The notes under the pieces: model-generated
The model's input: the letters and a program-made list of their open reading frames with translations, nothing else
What the model was told of the DNA's origin: nothing
The model's database searches: none
Shown here: one piece after another, positions 10,454 through 20,400 of the stretch
How the letters are laid out: each line of letters starts with the position of its first letter
Position numbering within the stretch: the first letter of the stretch is position 1
Program-made: the position numbers and the translations under genes
NCBI RefSeq assembly: GCF_901709675.1
Contig: NC_051103.1
Coordinates: forward strand, 1,659,501 to 1,723,500
Direction of reading: 5' to 3'
DNA length: 64,000 nucleotides
Origin: Syngnathus acus
Taxonomy: Eukaryota; Chordata; Actinopteri; Syngnathiformes; Syngnathidae

Positions 10454-13086
10454 CAGTGCTTCTCAAATAGTGGGGCGCCCCAAGGGGGGCGCGGTGCAAT
10501 ACCTGGGGGGGCGCGTGTGACCCTGGGGAACAGGCTTTTTTTTTGGCAGTACTAGAATAAAGTGTAATTGCGCATTTACTACAATAGGCGGCAGTGGCGC
10601 TCTCATTGTTACTTCTGTCACGTTTGCGACAGTGCAACATTTTACGACTTACAAGACAACAGGTTTGCCTTGGTTAGCAGTGTTGAGTCAACAGAAAGCT
10701 CCGACTGCGTCCCGTCTATAGCCTCCGTTATTCAACATAACCACCAACATGAAAAAGTTTTTAACAGGGATGAAAAGAAAAGCGGAGAGAAACAAAGATA
10801 ATGAAACAAAAGAAAGTCAGCCGAAAGCTAAGACGAGGAAATACGACGAAGCGTATTTAGCGCTTGGCTTCACTGTGAGTACAGTTGGAGACGAGGAAAG
10901 ACCGATGTGTCTGCTGTGTCTAAAAATGCTCGCAGCGGACAGCATGAAGCCAAATAAATTGGCGCGTCACTTAAATACGTTACACCCCGATCACGCCGAT
11001 AAGCCACTTGAGTTTTTTCAGCGAAAACGTGCTGAATATGGCCAACAGTCATCCCGTTTTGTGAAGGCTACTTCAGTAAACCATCGAGCGCTGTTAGCAT
11101 CATATAAGGTGGCGTACCAAATCGCGCAGTGCAAAAAGCCCCACACCATAGCAGAGGAGCTAATACTGCCTGCAGCATTAGACATGGTCTCTGTCATGCT
11201 GGACGACGCCAGTGCAGCAAAACTAAAAACTATCCCTCTGTCCAATGACACTGTCGCCAGACGTATAGATGACATCGCTAACGATCTTCAAGAACAGCTG
11301 GTAGATAAACTCAAAGACAAACGTTTTGCCTTACAGTTTGATGAAGCAACTGACAGCAACAAAGACTGTCTGTTTATTGCTTATGTACGTTTTGACTTGT
11401 CAAACTCCCTGTGTGAGGATCTACTTCTTTGTAAATATGTCCGAGACAGAGCCACAGCTGAAGAGCTCTTCAAAATTCTGGACTCCTTTTTGACTGAGAA
11501 TGGGCTAAAGTGGGAGAACTGCATTGGTGTTTGCAGTGATGGTGCACAAACCATGGCAGGGAAGAGAAAAGGACTTCGGGCACTCATCAAGACAGCCTCA
11601 CCTCATGCTGAGTGGACACACTGTATTATACACAGAGAAGCACTTGCAACCAGGCAACTTTCCCCTGAATTAAGTGAGGTTATGACTGACATCATAGGTG
11701 TAGTCAATTTTATAAAGACCAGACCACTAAAAACAAGAGTCTTCTCTGCCATCTGTGAGGAGATGGGAGCTGAACATCAAGCTGTGCTCTATCACAGTGA
11801 AGCAAGGTGGTTGTCACGAGGAAAAGTCTTGTCCCGAGTTTTTGAGCTCAGAGAGCAAATAAGAGTGTTTTTGGAGCAGGAGCACAAGTATGAAGTGGCA
11901 GAAAGATTTTGTGATGAGAAGTTCCTGGGAAAACTGGCCTACCTGAGTGACATATTTGAAAAGCTAAATGAACTGAATCTGCAGCTTCAGGGGAAAGATA
12001 AACACCTCCCTCAGGTCACAGACAAGATTAGCTCTTTCACCCGAAAGCTTGCAATGTGGGGCAGGCAACTTGATGAAGGAAACACCGATTCATTTGAGAA
12101 CCTGCATGAATTTGTGGACACCAATGACTATGATGCTACCTCAGTGATTCCACACATTAAGCAGCACATTTCTTCACTGATGGGATTCTTTAAAAAGTAC
12201 TTCCCTGAAAACAGTTCCCAGTATGACTGGGTGAGAGACCCTTTCAGTGCACCAGCTCCAACTGGTTTCAGCTCTGCAGAAGAGGAGCAGTTCATTGACA
12301 TGACGTCTGACTCCACATTGAGACTGAGGTTTACATCACAGACACTCTGTGCATTCTGGCTGAGTGTAGAGAGGCAGTATCCACTCTTAGGGGAGAAAGC
12401 TATGAGCATTCTGCTTCCTTTTGCAACATCTTACCTTTGTGAGATTGGCTTCTCTGCTGTTGCTGCACTGAAGACCAAGTACAGGTCCCAGCTAAACATT
12501 GAGCAGGAGCTGAGAGTTGCACTATCATGCTTCGAACCTCGCTTCGAAAAGCTGTGCACTGCAAAACGTGCTCATTGTAGCCATTAAACCTGACTTCCTC
12601 CTCATTTTGATGAAAAAAAGAAAGAAAAAAAGAGCACAAATTGTTTAATTCACCTTGTTTTGTAGGTTCAAGTGTTTTATATATTGTGCTCCTGAGTTAA
12701 TGTTGCTGAACTGAATATAAATAAGTTATTATTTTTTTAGTTTTTGTAGTTTATTAGTTATTATAATTATTAAATATTATTTATTGATTTGATTTAATTT
12801 TGCAATGGTGCAATTAGTTGGTCAAACATGTTTACAGTTTAAACAAGGATTTATTTATTCTTAATTTCAGGCATTGATGCACTTAAAATCTTTTCTGTTG
12901 CAGACTTAAAACACGATTTGATAAAGTTATTCTTTGTAAGTTTGACCATATGTCTTTCTTTTTTTCTTTAATGTTAATAAGGATAAAATGTTATGCAGAG
13001 ATGGATAGTCACGGTGGGGAGTGGGGGGCGCGAATAGTTTTCTTCTTGCTAGGGGGGGCGTAACAGAAAATAATTGAGAAGCACTG
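10454..13086 (+). mobile_element. Complete hAT transposon (Charlie/ZBED-type)
   Basis: Thirteen-base terminal inverted repeats CAGTGCTTCTCAA (10454-10466) and TTGAGAAGCACTG (13074-13086) bound 2,633 bp with one intact transposase frame. G-rich GGGGCGCC-type blocks lie just inside both ends. The 8-bp flanks (GTGTAAAC left, GACTATAG right) do not match, so the expected target duplication is not visible; the right flank is another hAT, the left a LINE, which points to later rearrangement or nesting. Confidence 0.85.
10749..12587 (+). CDS. hAT transposase (ZBED5/SCAND3-like), intact
   Basis: A 612-codon frame without stops. The N-terminus is Lys-rich, followed by a BED-type finger: CLLCLKMLAADSMKPNKLARHL with a following H at LNTLH. 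The RNase-H-like core shows FDEATDSNKD (first acidic residue), CIGVCSDGAQTMAG, THCIIHREALA and EARWLSRGKVLSRV; the C-terminal dimerisation block ends ATSYLCEIGFSAVAALKTKYR, which carries the late conserved region of hAT proteins. The enzyme cuts and pastes DNA in the nucleus. The full length and intact ends make this the best candidate in the window for a recently active element. Confidence 0.9.
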   Translation: MKKFLTGMKRKAERNKDNETKESQPKAKTRKYDEAYLALGFTVSTVGDEERPMCLLCLKMLAADSMKPNKLARHLNTLHPDHADKPLEFFQRKRAEYGQQSSRFVKATSVNHRALLASYKVAYQIAQCKKPHTIAEELILPAALDMVSVMLDDASAAKLKTIPLSNDTVARRIDDIANDLQEQLVDKLKDKRFALQFDEATDSNKDCLFIAYVRFDLSNSLCEDLLLCKYVRDRATAEELFKILDSFLTENGLKWENCIGVCSDGAQTMAGKRKGLRALIKTASPHAEWTHCIIHREALATRQLSPELSEVMTDIIGVVNFIKTRPLKTRVFSAICEEMGAEHQAVLYHSEARWLSRGKVLSRVFELREQIRVFLEQEHKYEVAERFCDEKFLGKLAYLSDIFEKLNELNLQLQGKDKHLPQVTDKISSFTRKLAMWGRQLDEGNTDSFENLHEFVDTNDYDATSVIPHIKQHISSLMGFFKKYFPENSSQYDWVRDPFSAPAPTGFSSAEEEQFIDMTSDSTLRLRFTSQTLCAFWLSVERQYPLLGEKAMSILLPFATSYLCEIGFSAVAALKTKYRSQLNIEQELRVALSCFEPRFEKLCTAKRAHCSH

Positions 13087-13674
13087 GACTATAGTAATCT
13101 CAACACAGTATTATACCGGAAATTAATTGTAATCCACTTATCAAAAGCTTACCTTCGCGAATGCCTCTGGGTGCTTCCTCTTGAGATGGCGCTTCAGGTT
13201 GGCCTGCTGATTTGCGCCAACAGAACCCATCGATAACCATGCATTACATGTATCGTTTACGATGCACACGGCCTTCTCTTCTTGCACATCAAAATACGTC
13301 CACACATGACTCTTTCTGGATGCCATGATTATCCGAGGGACAAAATAGCTAATTATATATGCACAACGAACGCAACTGCTTTCACACTGGCTGGTTCGGC
13401 TTATATAGGATCCCTTGCTGAGAGCGCGGACGTAAAAGTGAGGCGACGTTCCAATTGAACGTCGGATCGCTAACATTTTCCCTGAGTTGTGCTAGTTCAT
13501 AACGTAGCAGGGCTGTGGACAGTATTCCTACGCGCATTCTCAGCAGCATGATGAAAATAAAATTGAACGTATTTTTTTTATTGTCGGACTCGGTGGACTC
13601 GGTCAAAATCAGCACCGAGTCCGAGTCCGGCAAAAATGACCGAGTCCGTCCGAGTCCCCGAGTCCACAGCCCTG
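13087..13674 (-). mobile_element. 5' fragment of a second hAT element
   Basis: On the minus strand the element begins at 13674 with CAGGGCTGTGGACTCGG, a hAT-like terminal end, includes a BED-finger first exon, and is cut at 13087 by the junction with the other hAT. A second CAGGGCTGTGGAC in the opposite orientation lies at 13508-13520, so 13508-13674 alone could be a 167-bp MITE with its own inverted ends. The element lies immediately beyond the 3' end of lectin gene G3. Confidence 0.55.
13153..13326 (-). CDS. BED zinc-finger exon of hAT transposase fragment
   Basis: Starting at MASRKSHVWTYF (13326), the exon encodes a BED finger with CIVNDTC as the Cys pair and HLKRKH as the His pair, preceded by the aromatic VWTYF. 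It ends at a good donor (AAG then GTAAGC, 13152-13147). The catalytic exons that should follow are missing because the element is truncated at 13087. Inactive. Confidence 0.65.
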
Positions 13675-13713
13675 GATACTATTTATAGTTACTGAACAGA
13701 GTAGAGTAGGCTA

Positions 13714-14482
13714 TTAATTCTGCTGCTGCTGCTTCTTCTTCTTCTTCGATGACTTGCTTGGAGGGCGCCTTTGTAGAGTTTCTCCACCGGCAGCCTGTGG
13801 CTTCGATGAGGGACTTTTGCCTGGGGCAAGCATCGGGCTCGGGTTGGCCACGACCTTGGGGACTGACACGACGGGGATGGTAGGAGTCGGTGAGGCAATT
13901 GGAAAATGCGCTGTGGGCATTTTGCACATGAAGCTGTTGACTTGGGCGCAGGACATTAGCTTCCATCTTCCAGTCTGAAAGAAAACAATCCATTTCAGTG
14001 GGACGCAAAGCTCTTCTTCTTCCAAATGCTGATTTGTGCACGCACCTGCCGTAGCACAGCCACGCAGTGTTTGCCGAGGCCGACGCGCTGGCTGGGTTCT
14101 CCTGGGGCCCAGTGGGTGAAGGTCACCTCGTGGCGGTCCAACCACACCAACGTGCCGGCAAGCGCCAGGTCGTTCAGTCCGGTCCACATGTCGCTGGTTT
14201 CTGCAGAGGACGGATGGGAGGGAACAGAGCTCTCACTCGGTTCTCAGATATTGCACCCATCGAGTCGTTCTACGGGGACTGTTGGGAATTTAAGGTTGGG
14301 GTGCGCACCGAGGTTGGAGACGTTTTTCACCGACGCCTGCTCCACCTCTGAGCGGATGGACACCAGATCGGCACCGAGACTACGGCAGACGAGTTGCGCA
14401 TCATCCCATTTCTTTTTGCCCTCAAAGGTTTTGTAGCAGAAACCGGCAAACTCCTCCCAGTCAGGCGCTGAGCATCTGGGCT
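13714..14482 (-). CDS. G3 C-terminal CTLD (D) and basic tail
   Basis: Exons 14482-14309, 14200-14046 and 13974-13714. The first has APDWEEFAGFCYKTFEGKKK and ADLVSIRSEVEQAS; the second has ETSDMWTGLNDL, FTHWAPGEPSQ and a Cys at GKHC; the third has WKLMSC and VNSFMCK, the last disulphide of the fold. At the calcium-site loop it reads EPS, not EPN or QPD, and WKLMSC lacks the usual Asn-Asp, so calcium-dependent sugar binding is doubtful. About 65 Pro/Ser/Lys-rich residues follow, ending SSKKKKKQQQQN. The first donor is GTGCGC at 14308; using GTGAAA at 14330 breaks the frame. Confidence 0.75.
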
Positions 14483-17400
14483 CTGCAGGTGAGATGCCGC
14501 CACGTGGCGTTTAGTTGCCATCAACAGTTGGGGAAATAGTTTTTCAACTCACCTCCGTCTCCAAACGTGTGCGACACGCCCAGTGGGTCGACCAAACTGC
14601 AAATAGTAAAGCGATAATTAGCCGGTGGCTCTTCATGGGACTTTTCCGTGAAGGTCGCCCACTCACTGTCTGGAGGTGATCCCGTTCCCGGTGGAGCCCG
14701 TGTAGACTTGCTGTTTGGGAGCTCTCATCACGATACAATCTCCTCCGATGTCGCTCCGGATGACTCCGGCGTGAATAGCGGCCGCGCAGATGTGCGAGCC
14801 CTGCATTTACACAAAGTTGCAGTCACAGACAAGAAGTAGACCGACCGACCGACCGGTGGGGTCAGGCAATCCCGTACCGCAGAGTAGACCATCAATCCAA
14901 AGACAAAGTGTTCCTCTTTGTCACAGCCCGGGGGACAGTAGAACCTGCAGAAGACGCACATGTCGTGAAATTGACGACAGGCGCTCATGAAACATTGTGT
15001 CAAGCGTGACTCACGTCATCGAATCGGTCACGTGGAGGCTGTTGAACGTTCTGGCGCAGGTCGTCTCATCTGTCGGACAAAAGGCGAGAGTTTGTGGCAC
15101 GTTTGGGGTTGTTGTTTTGGGCAACCAAAGCGGCCGCGGATTGCGTTGCTCACCGTCATGTGCGCATCCCAAGATGTCGAAGCGGAGGCCAAATTGGGGA
15201 AGATTCTCCAGCGGCAGGATGCGGACGTACTGAGCGAACGCGGGCGTCTCAAGCAGGTGAGTTCCACTGCCGATGAACTAGAAATACAATGTTTCCTGGT
15301 TTGTTGTGACAAGTTTGGAGGTTGAGGTCGACTCGATTGTCCCTCGCGCTCACCTTCCCGTTTGGGTGCTCGGTCCACTTCCTCCACTTAACGCTCAGCT
15401 TCATCTCAAGATGGATGTTCCAGGAGCTAGTACTAGCGCCATCACAGCCCTGGGTCACGATCCCCGTCACCTTTCTCGTGTTACCGAGGTTCACCTGGAT
15501 CCAACTGCCGATGGCTGGAGGGGGGGGGGGGCATACATGAGAACGCTCAGGAGACCCAAGTGCCAAGCTGTCAATTTTCCACATACGAGCTTTTGACGGC
15601 TTCCAGCAGGACTCTCCATTGAGGCGGGCTTTTTCTGGGGTGGCGTCTTCCATTGAGGAGGAGGCTATGAAGGAAGAGTCTGCGACGCTCCCGTCGGCGA
15701 TGACCAGACTGTCGAGACATACTTAGGACAGCCAAAAGTCAGTTGAATTTGACACAGATGCTTAAAGGCCAAATAAAATACAAATCTGGCCACCGAGGTA
15801 CTCCTTGCATGGGAATTTGAAGAGTCCTAGATTCAGTGCAGAGTGGAAGATCACGAGACGTGAAACCCACCTTTCTGTTCACAGCTATAGACCATCTGCA
15901 GATATTTGGAGGAGGAGGCAGGGCAGGACTCGTCCTCCAAAAGCTCAATGTGGCATTTTTGCTGGCTGTTGCACATTTTCCTGTAGCGAGGGAGGATGCC
16001 TTCCACTGCGCAGTACTCTGAAAGTTACAACACATCAGCAAGTCTGTGTGGGGGCCTGACGAGCATTGATGCAGCTTGAATTTGGATTTGAGAATTTGAA
16101 ATTGAGTTCAACAAGACAAAGTCGAACCAAACTAGCATCTGTCTCTTTCTGCATACAGTCCCATTCTGGCATCTGGACGATTTGCAAGCATTGGATCATT
16201 TTCAACAGCAGGAAACCAAGCAAAGCACGCTGAGTGGGCCTTCAGAGGTAGGCGGACAAATGACTCAATTGGAATCATCAAAATGATGGATTCTCAGCTC
16301 GTACCGTCATTGTATGAGTCGCCGTCCGCCAAGCAAATATCCCAGCTCCGCCGACCGTAAAAGGCAGACTGGATGCTGATGCGACCTTGCTTCTGACCCT
16401 CAGCCTCACATACCAGGTCAGCAGAACGGTCGTTGCAGAGAAGGGTCTCCTTAAATCCTGCAAAAGCATCGTCGTGTCATTTTTTTTGTCTCGCATCCTT
16501 CGAAGCCACCGTTCAAGGATACGTACCGTCATGAGGCCGCGGCGGTTTGGCCGTGTTTCCTGCAAGACAAAAGTCAAAAATGCGAGTCGGCACGTTGTGA
16601 AAATCGGCCGAGCGTCGCCACGTCTTACCTCTTTTCTTGCAGACATAGCCTTTCTTCTTCCGGCAATCGTCAAACTTCCAGCGGCTGTTGCTTGTGAGTA
16701 AGGAAAGACAGGACGCACCAGAGAGGTCACCGGGGTCATCTGGAAGGAGACGACAGATGCTCAGCTCCGTACCTCCGCAACGTCGCAGACAAACGTTGGT
16801 TGGGTTTTGGACCCACCTCCGTCCATGACGATGTAACCGAACGGGGATCCGTCAGTCCACCCGCTGCCGTCTTTCGTGACGTTGTTGTTGACGCCCAACC
16901 ACAGAGAGGGAGCGCTCGGCAGAGAAGTGTACAGATCTTTGGAGGTAAATGATCAGATGTGGAACAAGAGATTGAAACATTCCACGTTGGGGGAATTCAA
17001 CAGCCCTCATCGCGACCGGACAGACGGACAGACCTACATTGTATGAATGCCTGTTCTTGTGAGTCGGTGATGCTGAGCAGGTCGCCTCCGCGGCGGAGGC
17101 AGTCGTCTCGCGCCTCCTTCCAGGCCTTGATGAGCCTGCGTTGGATCAGGTAGCAGAAGTCGGAGGAGGTCCGCTCCCGCCACCAGCCGCACTTTGCGCT
17201 CCGGCCTGCAAACGAGAGTGGAGTCACTCGAGGGCAAACGAACGACAAGAGACCACACGTCGACTGCCGAGTGGGACGCCCACCTGGCGGCGGAGGAAGA
17301 GGAAAGTTCTGGACCTTGGCTGCAAGGAAAAGAGAGGACATATTAGCGCTCTTAGATTTGCCTTAAAATGTAAAGTGCATTATAAATTAAATGTATGATT

Positions 17401-20400
17401 TATTTATTTATTTATATTTATTTATATATTTATATATTTATTTATTTATTTATCCTTTAATTTATTATTAGTTGTTTACTATATTTATCATCATTATCAT
17501 TATATTTATCATCATTCTCATTCTCATTATCTTTGTTATCATTATTATAATTATTATTATTTATTGAAGTGCAAAGTGAGTGATTGTCTTTTGCGGACCT
17601 TTTTTACAGATGAATGGCCGAATATTGGTGCAGGGCCAGTCTTCAAGTTGTCCAGTCAGCGACAGCACACAGCAGTCACCACGTCCTGCCGGCCCATTTG
17701 GGACCCACGCGATGTTGTTCTGCGAACGAGAAGCCAGAAGGTTTTCCAGTTTTCCCTGGCCGGGTCATACCAAAGACTATAAAAATGGGACCCATTGCCT
17801 CCCTGCTTGGCACTCAGCATTAAGGGTTGGAATTGGGGGGTTAGATCACCAAATGATTCCCGAGCGCGGCACCGCTGCTGCTCACTGCTCCCCTCTCCCC
17901 CAGGGGATGGATTAAAATCACATGGGGATGGGTTAAATGCAGAGGACAAATTTCACCACACCCAGATGTGTGTGTGACGATCATTGGGACTTTAACTTTA
18001 ATTAATTACCGTTTTTTGCCATGTATAATGCGCAAAATTTAACTAGTTTATTGTCCTACAATCTGGGGTGCGCATTATACATGGGTACAATTTAAAAAAT
18101 TTTTTTTTTTTTTTACACGTCAGCTATATAAAGAGCGAGAGTTCAGTTCTCTACCTAAATGCGTATTACAGGTAATATTTCATTTCACAACACTTTGCCT
18201 TGTTCCTTTCTTCTCTGCTGTTCACTTCAAACACGCTCCATACGAACACAATGCTCTCGTATCAGACGCTTGCTCAATCACCTGCTCGTTTGCTGTCACA
18301 ATGTACCCTACACAAATCCGAAACATTTGTTGCGGCTCCGAGTCACGACGAGGGGCAAGTTTTGGTTTCCAAGGGTGTTTTTATTCCTCTTCAACTTCTC
18401 TCCCATACAGAGCCGCCTTTTTCACATGTCCGCACGTCACTTTCCTCTCTTTTCATTTTCAACCTAACTGATCGCGGTGGTGCCTTTCTGGGCAGTCGGA
18501 GAAATCAACGCCAACAAAAAAAATACATCCAGCCTAGTTAAGAAATCACCAGAAAGATCACCATGACAATTGTGAATAATAAATAAATAATTATTATATA
18601 TATTATTATAATAATAAATAATTGTGATAAATAACTGGAACATCACTCAAATATTGGTGATCCCGTTGAGAGTCTCACATATTTCTTCGCTATCGAGTTT
18701 GCTACTGCATGCGCAGTGATACTGACCGGCAGAATAACATCCGGTTGTTCCCAAAGATGATCTTTTTTCTGAAATAATTTTACGTTTACGGACTTAAGTA
18801 ACCCGGCCGGGTCATACCACAGACTATAAAAATGGGACCCATTGCCTCCCTGCTTGGCACTCAGCATTAAGGGTTGGAATTGGGGGGTAAGATCACCAAA
18901 TGATTCCCGAGCGCGGCGCCGCTGCTGCTCACTGCTGCTCACTGCTGCTCACTGCTCCCCTCTCCCCCAGGGGATGGATCAAAATCACACGGGGATGCGT
19001 CAAATGCAGAGGACAAATTTCACCACACTCAGATGCGTGTGTGACGATCATTGGGACTTAAAAAAAAAAACAAAGAAAAATTGGGTGCGTATTATACATG
19101 GGTACAGGCTTTTTTTCCAGCATCAACATGCCATTTTTAGGGTGCGTATTATACATGGGGGCGCATTATACATGGAAAAAAACGGTAAAGCACAATTTTA
19201 GTTTCAGACTCAAACTTTCCCAGTCATTTTATTCTCCCAAAAGTCCAACTTTGACCTGTGAAATTCTGCACTTTGATCATTTATGATTTCATTCAAGTTT
19301 TCCAGTAAATGACAATCTTAGAATCCCACAACGTTGTCCTCGTTAATGCTCCAGCTGATTGACACCTTCAACATTGTTCTCTTTGTGTAAGAGGAACATT
19401 CTGGTCCAAATTCTAAATCTATCAAACTTTGCTCTGCTAAAATTTGTCCTCACTTGGACCTTTTGCCCTCCGATACGACACCTTCATTCTGGGCCAGTGA
19501 CAACTTTTGCAGACTGCTCTATAAACCTTTCACTTACTGCAGGTGTTGAGTCGCTCCACTCAAAGTTGCCCTTGTTCTTCTTGAGTCCCACCCAAGATTG
19601 CAAACCTTCTACATATGGCGCGTGAGCTTGAGGAAATCAGAAGAAGCCATTTAGCACAAGAAGAGCATGTCAGACGCTGTGAAGCGCTGGCTGGCGGACG
19701 ATTATTGCTGGCCAGGTCAGTGTGTCCTGGCGCTCGCTCACCAGCCAAGAATTGGCGCTCGTCCCATGAGAGGACGCTGGTCAGGTGACCATTCCATTCT
19801 TGGCAGAAGTCCTCGGCCTCCTTCCAAGTGCTCTCGCTCCCCTCAAAGTGATAGCAAGAGTCCTTGTGCAGGAAGTCGCCATTGTCGCAGTAGGAAGCTG
19901 AAGCCGGCAAGAAACATGGATTACAAAACCACAAGGGGACACTGCAGGTGTGAAAAGAAAGAAGAAACGTCGCTGCCACTCACTCTCCACTCGATTGTAG
20001 CCTAATCCGTAGTCTTTGTAGGAACACAGCCGTCCCTCCGGGCAGGCTGCAGGAGAATGAGGTGATTGTGTTTTTCTCCTTTGAGCGTCAACATGGCAAG
20101 GGACGTGCACACTTACCGTCGAGCGGCCGCTCGCACATGTACGCCAAGGAGGATCCGCACGAGCCATGTCTCCACTTGCCAGGCTGACTGCCTCCGTGTG
20201 CACCTTGGTTGACGTACGCGCAGGAACCAACGTCGGCGCTGTCGGGAGAAGTCGTGAAAAGCCAGAGACACATCCGACAAACGTGCTGCCAATTTGAAGG
20301 CGGCGGCGGCGGCGATATGTGCGCTCTCTCGAATTCTGCAGACGGGTTCCATAATCTCGCTATGTGTGTCCCGCCTGGCAATAAAAGGATGCAAAGAGGT

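Noticed and set aside
10446-13094. 8-bp target duplication of the intact hAT
   Set aside because: GTGTAAAC and GACTATAG do not match, and shifting by one or two bases does not help.
14309-14330. Donor GTGAAA at 14330 for CTLD D exon 1
   Set aside because: It breaks the frame with the next exon; GTGCGC at 14308 restores the CTLD reading (VKNVSNLETSDMW).
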